Source: DAIOEK01 sp963721445 (GTDB lineage: Bacteria > Chloroflexota > Anaerolineae > Anaerolineales > Anaerolineaceae). Taken from it: DNA of 64,000 bases. A model generated the notes under the pieces. The model was given only the letters and a program-made list of their open reading frames with translations, was not told where the DNA came from and did no database searches. The stretch lies in assembly GCA_963721445.1 (NCBI GenBank), contig CAVRIZ010000005.1, forward strand, positions 1,426,001-1,490,000, written 5' to 3'. The position numbers and the translations under genes were made by a program. Shown one piece after another: positions 17,012 through 25,635 of this stretch; position 1 is the first letter of the stretch, and each line of letters begins with the position of its first letter.

Positions 17012-18511
17012 TTATTCCCTGACAGTTTCTTCATCCTTTTGGGTGCACCACAACAAATGAAAATCCCACTCAGGTAGATCTACAAATAATCCATCCCGGG
17101 AGAGAGCATCTCCAGCACGATGATAGATAGTTCCCTTGAGAATATCGACCAGTTTCCATTCATGCCCTGACAGGTCTTCCCAGGGAAGATTAAGCACGCC
17201 TTGTCCGGGTTGATCTGAATAATTCAATACCACGATCAACATTTCCGACTTATCCCGCCAGGTCCAGGCAATCAGGTTACGGTAGGTTTGATTATCCTCC
17301 CAACCTGAGAGTGAGCCAATTTGCCACTCCCCATCCCGACATAACGGGGAAGAAGCAATTCGTAACAAAGTCCGATAAAACTTCACTCGCTCGGGATCGG
17401 CTTTCTCACTCGGCCGCCGGGATAAAAATACCGGTATCCGAACCTTTCGTCCTTCCATCTGACCCTCATGGATCAGCCGGTATCCGGGCGTGGTAGCGAT
17501 GGTGATTGCTCCCAATACCTCCTTGCGGGTAGTAAATGCATTCCTGGCGCGCGATTCATCGTGATTTTCGATGAAATGAATTAATCTACTTGGGGAGGGA
17601 GATGTGGTTGATAACCTGTCGACTACGTCGCTGGCTGAGCCTTTTAGGAGGTTGTCATACAATATTTTGTCATAGCAGGCGTCAAAACCCAGTTGGAGTA
17701 ATTCGTTTTCGGTATTCCAATATGCCTCAGCCAGGAAGAGGAAACCGGGATGATGGAGCTGTGTAGCGGAAATGATATCTTCCCAATACTCATGTCCTGG
17801 TTTGTCTCCAGCAAGTTCGCCCCACGATTGAGAAAAGATGCGATTCAAGCACAGCATGGCCATATCACAGCGGACCCCATCGCAAAGGTTTCCGATTTCG
17901 TCTAAAACTTTTACCGCCTCGATCCTGGTACCCGCGTGAAAGAGGTTGAGCTGAGCGGTATCCTGCCATGGCGGAAAGTAGGGGTCCTTACCGAACGCAA
18001 ATATCTGTTGATCGGATTCGAAATAGGCTCCGCTGGACCCCAAAAGATCCACCGCCGAGCCTCGAATGAAATACTCCGGGTGTTCATTGATCCAGGGATG
18101 ATCTCGAGCGACGTGGTTTGGGATGAAATCCAGGATCAGCTTGAGATTGTGGGCGTGGAGTTGCTCCCGCAAAACGAGCAAAGCTTCATTCCCACCCAGA
18201 CGGGGATCCACCCGATATTGGCGAATCGCGTAAGCGGATCCGATATTATCTTTGGGAGTGTAGTCCGGCAACGCTGCGACAAACTCATTGAGAAGGTTTT
18301 GATTTTCGTTGGAGACCCGGATACTCTCCGGACTGCGCTCCCAGACCCCCATCAGCCAGACAGCGTCAAAACCAATTTTCGCCAGATCAACCCAATAAGA
18401 ATTGGGGATATCCGCTAGCGAAACCTTCCGCTCTAGCTGACCAGCCAGATCATTTAACCAAACAACGGTATTGATTTCATAGATAATAGGATTGGTTGAT
18501 CCGTTACGCAT
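17012..18511 (-). CDS. Glycoside hydrolase family 13 (alpha-amylase family) protein
   Basis: This 499-residue enzyme has the four GH13 regions. Region I is DFIPNH. Region II is DGVRCDMAML with the nucleophile aspartate. Region III is LAEAYW with the acid/base glutamate. Region IV is FIENHDE. No signal peptide is evident, so it is probably cytoplasmic and may act on glycogen, maltodextrin or a storage sugar. The C-terminal part resembles the beta-sandwich of GH13 enzymes. AGGAGG precedes the ATG at 18511, and a GTG immediately before it is a less likely start. Exact specificity cannot be given. Confidence 0.9.
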   Translation of the reverse strand: MRNGSTNPIIYEINTVVWLNDLAGQLERKVSLADIPNSYWVDLAKIGFDAVWLMGVWERSPESIRVSNENQNLLNEFVAALPDYTPKDNIGSAYAIRQYRVDPRLGGNEALLVLREQLHAHNLKLILDFIPNHVARDHPWINEHPEYFIRGSAVDLLGSSGAYFESDQQIFAFGKDPYFPPWQDTAQLNLFHAGTRIEAVKVLDEIGNLCDGVRCDMAMLCLNRIFSQSWGELAGDKPGHEYWEDIISATQLHHPGFLFLAEAYWNTENELLQLGFDACYDKILYDNLLKGSASDVVDRLSTTSPSPSRLIHFIENHDESRARNAFTTRKEVLGAITIATTPGYRLIHEGQMEGRKVRIPVFLSRRPSEKADPERVKFYRTLLRIASSPLCRDGEWQIGSLSGWEDNQTYRNLIAWTWRDKSEMLIVVLNYSDQPGQGVLNLPWEDLSGHEWKLVDILKGTIYHRAGDALSRDGLFVDLPEWDFHLLWCTQKDEETVRE

Positions 18512-18578
18512 CACCCACCTCCTGGTTCTTTTATAGTCTTTTAGGAGGAGGAATACAAGGGGTTGGGTAAAGCTATAA

Positions 18579-18602
18579 AAATGCCCCCGTAAGGGGGCAT
18601 TT
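18579..18602 (-). terminator. Terminator after infA
   Basis: A 10-bp stem (aaatgccccc with gggggcattt) and a four-base loop follow the infA stop within a few bases. On the minus strand it is followed by TTTTTAT. It closes the rpsU-infA unit. Confidence 0.85.
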
Positions 18603-18604
18603 AT

Positions 18605-18865
18605 TTATGCTACTACTTCTTCGTCAGCGATCGGTTCATTGGGTCTTCTGGCACGGTAGACTATTCTTCCGCGGGTCAGGTCGTAAGGAGACATCTCCAC
18701 ACGTACGTGATCTCCCAATAAGATGCGGATGTAATACTTCCGCATTCGACCGGACAGGTACGCCAATACTTCGTGGCCATTTTCCAGACGGACTCTAAAC
18801 TGAGTGCCGGGAAGGGCTTCGACAATTCGGCCATCTACCTAAATCTTATCTTCTTCTTTTGCCAT
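18605..18865 (-). pseudogene. infA: Translation initiation factor IF-1 with in-frame amber codon
   Basis: IF-1 binds the ribosomal A site during initiation and is normally essential. The reading frame begins MAKEEDKI, then meets TAG at codon 9 and continues as VDGRIVEALPG through ENGHEVLAYLSGRMRKYY, GDHVRVEMSPYDLTRGRI and a C-terminus of 86 codons. This is the complete IF-1 fold. The family has glutamate at the stop position, so GAG to TAG is one base change. GAGGTGAGT precedes the ATG. It follows rpsU by 23 bp. A sequence error, a dead copy with another infA elsewhere, or readthrough are all possible; there is no downstream restart codon that would save the fold. Confidence 0.88.
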
Positions 18866-18888
18866 ACTCACCTCAGAACAGGTTTGAA

Positions 18889-19095
18889 CTAAACCATGTC
18901 AATCGATTTGGTGAACGAGCGCCTGCGCATGCGGCGGGCAGCTTTTTTCTTTTCTATACGGCGCAGCTCACTCTTGGAAATGAACCAGCGTTTTCGGCGT
19001 ACAGTACTTAATACACCACTTTTTACTACTTTTTTGCGGAAACGTCGCAGGAGTGAATCCTGAAATTCGTTGGGGCGTAATACGACGGAAGCCAT
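18889..19095 (-). CDS. rpsU: 30S ribosomal protein S21
   Basis: This 68-residue basic protein matches S21. It has the N-terminal VVLRPNEFQDSLLRRFRKKV region, a central KSGVLSTVRRKRWF and an arginine-rich C-terminus. S21 joins the 30S subunit near the anti-Shine-Dalgarno region and helps initiation. GGAAGGGAGGTGAGAC before the ATG is a very strong ribosome binding site. The gene leads a two-gene unit with infA, so both products act in translation initiation. A long leader with a terminator-like hairpin precedes it. Confidence 0.95.
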   Translation of the reverse strand: MASVVLRPNEFQDSLLRRFRKKVVKSGVLSTVRRKRWFISKSELRRIEKKKAARRMRRRSFTKSIDMV

Positions 19096-19126
19096 GTTGT
19101 CTCACCTCCCTTCCAGGGGGACTGCA

Positions 19127-19216
19127 TCAAAAAACCTCGGCGGGCATATGGATTTCCGACCGAGGCTTCATCTGCATTCGCAACATATACCTGGAAGAAA
19201 TCGCTACGTCCTCCAT
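19127..19216 (-). other. Possible 29-codon leader ORF overlapping the attenuator
   Basis: An ATG at 19216 opens 29 codons (start MEDVAISSRYML, end HMPAEVF) that run through the terminator-like hairpin and stop in its U tract. Translation could therefore affect hairpin folding. An AGAAGG lies very close upstream, which is not ideal spacing. It may be chance. Confidence 0.25.
19129..19165 (-). promoter_or_regulatory. Attenuator-like terminator in the rpsU leader
   Basis: CCTCGG and CCGAGG pair, with additional inner pairs broken by one mismatch, and are followed on the minus strand by six T. The hairpin sits between the rpsU promoter (about 19270-19299) and the rpsU start codon, 34 bases before the ATG. 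It therefore cannot be the end of another gene's transcript alone and may control rpsU-infA by premature termination. Confidence 0.6.
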
Positions 19217-19269
19217 TACCTTCTATTGTTCATTCTGCTCGCGCAAAATGACGAGGATAAATCGTACTG

Positions 19270-19299
19270 ATTATACCTGAAAAAGACTGGATTTGTCAA
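19270..19299 (-). promoter_or_regulatory. Housekeeping-sigma promoter of rpsU-infA
   Basis: Minus-strand TTGACA (19294-19299) and TATAAT (19270-19275) are both perfect consensus boxes separated by 18 bp. The predicted leader is about 165 bases long. Confidence 0.8.
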
Positions 19300-19368
19300 T
19301 TAATCATATTGCGGTTGGATTTATGCCGACGGGCGGGGTGTGAATCCAAACAAATTGGCTTTATATCC

Positions 19369-19920
19369 TCACTCCAGCCAATTCGAGCATCCCATCATTT
19401 CAAACATAGGTTTTGTTACACCCATGTAAAAATTCACACCATTCATATATGTATTTGGAGGATATAGGAAATTTACCCAACGCTCCTTCCAGACTGACCC
19501 AAGTTCCACCCATTGATCTTGAGATTGTTCAAACATCAGGAAGTTTTTCGTCGGCAGCTTTTCGTCAGAACCCGGACCATAACCAAAATAAAGGGTAGGT
19601 TCAAAATTCAAGCACCAAACCTTGCCTGTGTAATTGCTCATACCCATGCTCATCAAAACTTTGAGATCATCGGGAACTTTGCCTTCTACCGCATTGGTGA
19701 TCGAGAATTCTTTTGTCTTATCCGCCTCTACCACATGCCAGCCGCCGCCGCGCCACAAATCTCCACCAAGGTCCTCTGACCAGGTGTAATACTCCCAGAT
19801 GTCCTTTGCAGCTAGGGATACAGCTTCGGGAGTAGTGGGTTTGACCCTTCCTGAGCATGCGCTCAGCAAAAGAACCATGATTGCGAGTAAGATGATCAGG
19901 ATTTGATTTGAGGTTTTCAT
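19369..19920 (-). CDS. Putative lipoprotein of unknown function
   Basis: The 183-residue product has a signal peptide (ILIILLAIMVLLLSAC) ending in a lipobox, so it should be anchored to the outside of the membrane by the cysteine near residue 22. The mature part is rich in tryptophan and glycine and shows no domain I recognise. Aromatic pairs such as WEYYTW and GGDLWRGGGWHVV suggest a compact extracellular beta fold. The ATG at 19920 starts the signal peptide; an AGGA lies rather far upstream. It appears to be a single gene. Confidence 0.75.
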   Translation of the reverse strand: MKTSNQILIILLAIMVLLLSACSGRVKPTTPEAVSLAAKDIWEYYTWSEDLGGDLWRGGGWHVVEADKTKEFSITNAVEGKVPDDLKVLMSMGMSNYTGKVWCLNFEPTLYFGYGPGSDEKLPTKNFLMFEQSQDQWVELGSVWKERWVNFLYPPNTYMNGVNFYMGVTKPMFEMMGCSNWLE

Positions 19921-20039
19921 TGATAGGCGTCCTATTGATTTGGCTGCTTTGGGATGGTGTTCTGTACAACTATACTGCAATTAACCGATCTATGTATAGA
20001 TTTATGGCTGGCCTCGGTGTTCACAAATTGTATGTGTAG

Positions 20040-20071
20040 GGTGCGTTGGGAGTAAATTCTCCCAACGCACC
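20040..20071. terminator. Terminator-like hairpin downstream of the NUDIX gene
   Basis: A perfect 13-bp stem (ggtgcgttgggag with ctcccaacgcacc) encloses a six-base loop, about 75 bases after the NUDIX stop codon. T tracts are weak on either side. Confidence 0.65.
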
Positions 20072-20146
20072 AATACTTTTCACCTTCTTTACGTAAGTTC
20101 GAGTAAGTTGTAATGAGCGTCCTTCGCGAAACCAAACACTATCGCC

Positions 20147-20689
20147 TTATCCCAAAATATTCCTCAGCATTAATAATCCCGCCAGCGATTTGCCGTCTTT
20201 GATCTCGCCTCGGGCGACCATCTCGAGTGAATCTTCATAGGTGATCCGTACCACTTCGATGAACTCATCCTCATCTTGTTCCAGGGGGGATTCATATAAG
20301 CCGGTTGCGAGATAGAAATGCAGGTATTCGGTGGAATAGCCGGGCGCAAGCCAGAGTTCTCCAATGTGATCCAGCTGGTTGGCAGCCATGCCGGTCTCTT
20401 CGCGCACCTCTCGAGCGGCGCATACCAGCGGATCTTCACCAGGTTTCAAGGTGCCCGCTGGTAGTTCAAGCAGGACCTCTCCGGTGGCGGGACGGTATTG
20501 TTTGATAAATAATATTCGGCGATCCTCGTCCACCGGGACAATGGTCACAGCACCTGGATGATCGATGATCTCATAGACCACATCACGTCCATCGGGCGTG
20601 CGGAGGTAATCCTGGCGTAGTCTGAACGCATGCCCTTGAAATGCAATCTCTGATTTCTGGCGCGTAAATTTTCTAATTTGGCTGGGCAT
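20147..20689 (-). CDS. NUDIX hydrolase, ADP-ribose pyrophosphatase-like
   Basis: The 180-residue protein has a full NUDIX box near residues 80-102 (GTLKPGEDPLVCAAREVREE then TGM), which binds Mg and cleaves a diphosphate linkage. The N-terminal strand pattern VVYEIIDHPGAVTIVPV and the LAPGYSTEYLHFYLA segment fit the ADP-ribose/ADP-glucose pyrophosphatase subgroup. The ATG at 20689 follows GAGAGA and fits the family start. It lies 25 bp downstream of the LysM lipoprotein gene and is likely co-transcribed. Confidence 0.9.
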   Translation of the reverse strand: MPSQIRKFTRQKSEIAFQGHAFRLRQDYLRTPDGRDVVYEIIDHPGAVTIVPVDEDRRILFIKQYRPATGEVLLELPAGTLKPGEDPLVCAAREVREETGMAANQLDHIGELWLAPGYSTEYLHFYLATGLYESPLEQDEDEFIEVVRITYEDSLEMVARGEIKDGKSLAGLLMLRNILG

Positions 20690-20714
20690 GGATCTCTCGC
20701 TTTCCTGTTTAATA

Positions 20715-21395
20715 TCAGGGTATTTGCAGCAACTGACCGGATGTGAGTTTGTATGGTTCCTGAAGGTTGTTGACAATGATGATCGCTTCCGGGGAAACAT
20801 CGCCATACAGGCACGCGACTTTGGATAGGGTATCGCCAGTCTTCACCGTATAGCTGGTCGGGTGAGGTAAAAGGGAACGATCGCCAGAAGACCAACGATG
20901 GCCGGTTCCGGGAGTGTACAGGGTGGTGCCCATTGGTGGACGCGATTCGGTGGTCAACCTGTTCGTGCTCAAAAACTCACCAATATCGAGATTAAACCGG
21001 CGAGCAATGCAATAGGGGCTCTCGAACTCTTTCAAAGTATAGGATACCGGCACACGGAGAGTGGGAACGGAAATCAATGTTGGTTGAATGCCTGTGGAAG
21101 GGGTCGGTGTCGTGGTTATAACGAGCTCAACCGGAGTTAAGCTTGCTTCCACCTCTGATTGGGTGGTAGGTGAACCCGAGTCTGGTAAATCAGTGGTCGA
21201 TACTGCATTCAGTTGGATGCTGGATGCCATGGTTTGTGTCTGAGCGATTGTGATTTGGGCAGGGTTTGAAGTGACAGTTACAAAATTGACTGGTTCTGTC
21301 GCGATGGGCGCGACCGATGCCGAACGTTCACACCCGGTAAGCAACCCGATGGCAATCAGAAAGGCACAAACATGCCTGGCATGGCGAAATTCCAT
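20715..21395 (-). CDS. LysM-domain lipoprotein
   Basis: The 226-residue product begins with a lipoprotein signal (FLIAIGLLTGC). A long threonine/serine/proline-rich linker follows (about 25-115), then two LysM-like repeats. The first, starting VSYTLKEFESPYCIARRFN, is less typical. The second, TSYTVKTGDTLSKVACLYG, is clear and ends LTSGQLLQIP. It should sit on the cell surface and bind peptidoglycan. Its linkage to a NUDIX hydrolase has no obvious functional meaning. Confidence 0.88.
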   Translation of the reverse strand: MEFRHARHVCAFLIAIGLLTGCERSASVAPIATEPVNFVTVTSNPAQITIAQTQTMASSIQLNAVSTTDLPDSGSPTTQSEVEASLTPVELVITTTPTPSTGIQPTLISVPTLRVPVSYTLKEFESPYCIARRFNLDIGEFLSTNRLTTESRPPMGTTLYTPGTGHRWSSGDRSLLPHPTSYTVKTGDTLSKVACLYGDVSPEAIIIVNNLQEPYKLTSGQLLQIP

Positions 21396-21534
21396 ATATA
21401 TTTGATCTCCTGATCCGACTGACTGATAGGCGAGTTCGGATCATACGTGTTACGAGGATAGCATAAGGCTGTCGGAGCGTCAAGAAATGAGTAGTTTTGT
21501 CGCAATACAACGATAAAGATTGCCCATGCCCTTA

Positions 21535-21543
21535 TGCTATAAT
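21535..21543 (+). promoter_or_regulatory. Extended -10 promoter of secA
   Basis: TGC followed by TATAAT forms a perfect extended -10 element 33 bases before the secA ATG. The -35 region is poor (AAAGAT), which extended -10 promoters tolerate. Confidence 0.6.
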
Positions 21544-21576
21544 CCTTCCAGTAAACTTAGAAGAAGAGGACGATCC

Positions 21577-24500
21577 ATGTTTCAGAACATTATCCGCGTG
21601 CTCGGCGGTGATCCAAACAAAAAAGCGATTGACCGGATGACCCTCATTGTGGATCAGGTCAACAACCTGGAATCCGCGTATGAACAACTCTCCGATGAGG
21701 AATTGAAGAATAAAACGACAGAATTTCGCCAACGTTTGGCAGATGAGGAAACGCTGGACGAAATTCTGCCTGAGGCGTTTGCGGCAGTACGGGAAGCCAG
21801 CAAACGAACCATCGGCTTGCGTCATTACGATGTTCAAATGATAGGCGGCCTCACCCTCCATGAAGGAAAGATTGCAGAGATGCGCACCGGGGAAGGAAAA
21901 ACCCTGGTCGCTACATTGCCCCTCTACCTAAATGCGTTGGAAGGGAAAGGCACCCATCTGGTTACTGTGAATGATTACCTGGCGCGCCGTGATGCCCGAT
22001 GGATGGCGCCGATCTACAACCTGTTGGGTCTATCTGTCGGCGTCCTGCAAATGGCGTCCCGTACCGAAAATGGACGATTGGCCTTTATCGTAGATCTGGA
22101 AAAAACATCTCCGCATGAGGACCAAAACCAACTGCGGCTGGTCCCGCGACAGGAAGCCTACGCGGCTGACATAACCTATGGCACGAACTCCGAATTTGGT
22201 TTCGACTATCTGCGGGATAACACCACCATGCGTTTGGAAGAACGCGTTCAACGGGGTCACCACTACTCCATTGTGGACGAAGTGGATAACATCCTTATTG
22301 ATGAAGCCAGAACCCCGCTGATCATTTCTGGTCCGGCATCTGAAGATACCGAATGGTATGTCAAAATGTCCCAGGTCGTTCGCCAGCTCAATCCGGAAGA
22401 TTATGAGGTCGAAGAAAAAGATCGAACAGTATCCTTAACTGAAATTGGAGAAATGCACGCCGAGCAATTGGTCGGCACCAGTTTACGTGACCCAGACCGA
22501 CCGGAAGAACTAACTCCGGAGCAGGCTCGTTTGATGGGTTACCTGGAACAATCCTTAAAAGCCCAATTTTTGTTCAAGCGCAACAAGGATTATCTGGTCC
22601 AGGCTGGCAAGGTGGTCATTGTCGACGAATTTACCGGACGGTTGATGCCGGGCAGACGCTGGTCGGATGGGTTACACCAGGCTGTGGAAGCCAAAGAAGG
22701 CGTGAAGGTGGAACCGGAAAACGTGACATACGCCACTATCACACTTCAGAATTACTTCCGCATGTACAAAAAATTGGCCGGTATGACTGGTACTGCCCTG
22801 ACGGAATCTGAAGAATTCAACAAGATCTATAAGCTGGATGTGCTCCCGATTCCAACGAATCTGGAATATGTAGCCACCCGTGATCATAGTCCCCTGGAAG
22901 AAATCTCCACCAAGGATGAGCGGGGATATAAATACAGCTATTTTGCCCGGACGGCTGATCCGGAAAAGGTGCCGGTCTACTGGCGGAGAAAAGATTTTCC
23001 TGATGTGGTCTATCGCACCGAAGAAGCTAAAACGCGCGCCATTTCACTCGAGATCATCAAATATCATGTCATGGGACGCCCTCAGCTGGTTGGTACGACC
23101 AGTGTGGAACACTCGCAAAACCTGAGTTATCGTTTGCACGCAGAATCGGTCCGCCGATTGATGCAAACTCAACTCTTGCGCACGGTTTGGCTGGAACAGC
23201 ATAAGGATAAAGGGTCTGAGCAGGAAATTCAAGAGCTGGTTTACCTGAACAAGCCAGTGGAAGATCTGGATGTCGTCAAAATGCGTCAACTTGCACGCGA
23301 ATTGGGGATCTCATTCAATCCCGAGGATCCAGACAATTTGAATCGATTGATCCCGATCCTGGAACTGCGGGAACAAGATTCAGATCGTCTTGCCCAGGTG
23401 ATGCAAGCAGGTGTTCCCCACCAGGTGTTGAATGCGAAAAAGCATGATGAGGAATCCAAGATCATTGCCCAGGCGGGTGCGTTTGGCGCGGTGACCATTG
23501 CCACCAATATGGCCGGTCGCGGAGTTGATATCAAGTTGGGCGGCGAGCTCAATGACAATATTATGAACGACGTCAACCGGGTATTGAAGCGTTCTGGACA
23601 CGCCAACCCCTTTGATATGACCCTCACCGAACGGCATATCGCTCTTCAAAAGATTCCCGCTGATGAATTCAGTATCTATGAGGGCGGCGTTCAAATGTTC
23701 CTGGGGTACATGGATAACATGGAGCTTGTCCGTGAATTGGGCGGACTTCATGTGATCGGCTCTGAGAGACACGAAGCACGCCGGATCGACAACCAGTTAC
23801 GAGGTCGCGCCGCACGACAGGGAGACCCGGGTTCGTCCCGATTCTATCTTTCCCTTCAGGACGAATTGATGAGATTGTTCGGTGGCGGACAAGTGGAAGA
23901 TCTAATGTCCCGCCTGCGCTTCGATGAGTCCATTCCGATTGAGAGTGGCATTGTCGGACGATTGGTCGAACAATCGCAGACCAGGGTGGAGGGTGCAAAC
24001 TTTGACGTCCGGAAACATCTGCTTGAATACGATGATGTGCTGAACACACAACGTGGACGGATCTATACCCAACGCGATATGGTCTTTACCAAGGAAGAGC
24101 TCACCGCCGATGTGGTGGATATGCTCCATACCGAACTGACCCGACGAATCCCTGAGTCATTTGCCGACCTGGAGGGACCTTGGAAACTTCTGGCATATCT
24201 CGAAGATATCCAGCCGCCGGTATTCGCAGAGCAAAACTTCTATCCGAACTATACCCAACGCTTGATGCTTGAATCGATTCAAATCGATGATGACCGTGAG
24301 CGGCTGCGACAAACCCTTCTCGAGCTGGCAGAAAGAGCATACGAAGCGGAACAGAGCCATCTGATGGAAGCTGCCCGAGAATTGATCGATAAGTCCGAAG
24401 AGACTCTCAAGATGCAGATCGCGGAACGCCAGGAAGGGCTTGATACCTTTCTGGAAGGGCTATCCGATACAGAAGAACTGGAGCCCCGCCGTCCACAGGA

Positions 24501-25593
24501 AATTGCAGATGAACTGAACAGCGCGGTTCGATTACCCATCCGATTGAACAACGACCAACTCAGGCACCTGGGTACCGATCCAAAATCGCTGAGAGGAGAA
24601 ATAGAAGATCAAATCCACGCCATTCTAACGGGATTGACCGTTACCCGTCTGGTTGGTGCTTTCGAGCGCAGGTTGGAAGAAGGCCTTTCAATGAAACCCG
24701 CCCAATATCAACAGGCGGATTGGAACAGTATCTCCGGTGACATGATGCAAGAGTTGGATGTCCTCTTCCGGAAAAACCAGGAACGATTATTTGGTTCCCA
24801 AGGGCAGATCGCCAAAGAACTGGATTCAGTATTTGAGAAATTGGGAAACCAGCCAATCACCGAAAACCTGGTTGTTCAATTGTTAGGGTATATGTCTCAG
24901 GGTTCGCGTATGGTCTTCGACCAAAAGACTCACCGGCAGGTCTGGCAGCGCACAACCCGTCTTCGCTATGTGTATTTGGCGGCAAAAGACCTGGCCGATC
25001 GCGAATCGGCATATGTGACCCAGGACGTGCTGGAACATTTGGATGGGGCGCGACAGGCAAACGCAGAATTGTGGGGGAGCAGCGAATGGAATCGCCTGCG
25101 CCAAACTGAAGGTACACCCCCAGATTGGCTGATCAAGAAATTAGGGGATGAGATCGGTGAAGAGCAAGCGAGTTCATTAGCCAATTTACCGTTGAACGAT
25201 TGGCCGGAACATCATCAGGAATCAGCACGAAAAGTGTTGGGCGCCAATGTGTTGAACAATATTTACCGTCAACTCCTCTTAAGTGTGATCTCGGAATTAT
25301 GGGTGGATTACCTGACCCGGGTTGAAGCATTACGTGTTTCGATCGGTTTGGAAGCATATGCTCAGCGGGACCCACTTGTTCAATACAAAGGTCGTGCATC
25401 TGAGTTATTCACCCAATTACTGAGCGACATCCGCGCCGGTGTCATCAGCCGGATGTTCAATTACCGTCCTAGGGTAGCAGTTCCAGAGGCGGAACAACAG
25501 GCTTTGCCTGTCGCGCAAAACGGCGCCATCGCTGCACCTGTTTCTGAACCCAATCCGGACACGCCCGTTAAAAAGAAACGCCGTCGGCATTAA
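21577..25593 (+). CDS. secA: Preprotein translocase ATPase SecA, extended form
   Basis: SecA drives export of unfolded proteins through SecYEG. This one has 1338 residues, against about 800-900 in most bacteria. Standard parts are present: Walker A MRTGEGKTLVA near residue 103, Walker B region IVDEVDNILIDEARTPL, GMTGTALTE, TTSVEHS near 506, ATNMAGRGVDI, QLRGRAARQGDPG and LLEYDDVLNTQRG near 815. There is extra sequence of roughly 95 residues inside the second nucleotide-binding domain (about 515-610). The helical C-terminal region is also about 500 residues long, rich in glutamate and glutamine. The usual zinc-binding tail is missing and the protein ends in a basic PVKKKRRRH. The ATG at 21577 follows AGAAGAGGA. 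Confidence 0.96.
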   Translation: MFQNIIRVLGGDPNKKAIDRMTLIVDQVNNLESAYEQLSDEELKNKTTEFRQRLADEETLDEILPEAFAAVREASKRTIGLRHYDVQMIGGLTLHEGKIAEMRTGEGKTLVATLPLYLNALEGKGTHLVTVNDYLARRDARWMAPIYNLLGLSVGVLQMASRTENGRLAFIVDLEKTSPHEDQNQLRLVPRQEAYAADITYGTNSEFGFDYLRDNTTMRLEERVQRGHHYSIVDEVDNILIDEARTPLIISGPASEDTEWYVKMSQVVRQLNPEDYEVEEKDRTVSLTEIGEMHAEQLVGTSLRDPDRPEELTPEQARLMGYLEQSLKAQFLFKRNKDYLVQAGKVVIVDEFTGRLMPGRRWSDGLHQAVEAKEGVKVEPENVTYATITLQNYFRMYKKLAGMTGTALTESEEFNKIYKLDVLPIPTNLEYVATRDHSPLEEISTKDERGYKYSYFARTADPEKVPVYWRRKDFPDVVYRTEEAKTRAISLEIIKYHVMGRPQLVGTTSVEHSQNLSYRLHAESVRRLMQTQLLRTVWLEQHKDKGSEQEIQELVYLNKPVEDLDVVKMRQLARELGISFNPEDPDNLNRLIPILELREQDSDRLAQVMQAGVPHQVLNAKKHDEESKIIAQAGAFGAVTIATNMAGRGVDIKLGGELNDNIMNDVNRVLKRSGHANPFDMTLTERHIALQKIPADEFSIYEGGVQMFLGYMDNMELVRELGGLHVIGSERHEARRIDNQLRGRAARQGDPGSSRFYLSLQDELMRLFGGGQVEDLMSRLRFDESIPIESGIVGRLVEQSQTRVEGANFDVRKHLLEYDDVLNTQRGRIYTQRDMVFTKEELTADVVDMLHTELTRRIPESFADLEGPWKLLAYLEDIQPPVFAEQNFYPNYTQRLMLESIQIDDDRERLRQTLLELAERAYEAEQSHLMEAARELIDKSEETLKMQIAERQEGLDTFLEGLSDTEELEPRRPQEIADELNSAVRLPIRLNNDQLRHLGTDPKSLRGEIEDQIHAILTGLTVTRLVGAFERRLEEGLSMKPAQYQQADWNSISGDMMQELDVLFRKNQERLFGSQGQIAKELDSVFEKLGNQPITENLVVQLLGYMSQGSRMVFDQKTHRQVWQRTTRLRYVYLAAKDLADRESAYVTQDVLEHLDGARQANAELWGSSEWNRLRQTEGTPPDWLIKKLGDEIGEEQASSLANLPLNDWPEHHQESARKVLGANVLNNIYRQLLLSVISELWVDYLTRVEALRVSIGLEAYAQRDPLVQYKGRASELFTQLLSDIRAGVISRMFNYRPRVAVPEAEQQALPVAQNGAIAAPVSEPNPDTPVKKKRRRH

Positions 25594-25635
25594 CTTCGCC
25601 CAATGGCGAATCAGGGGATATGAGAGAAGAAGACC

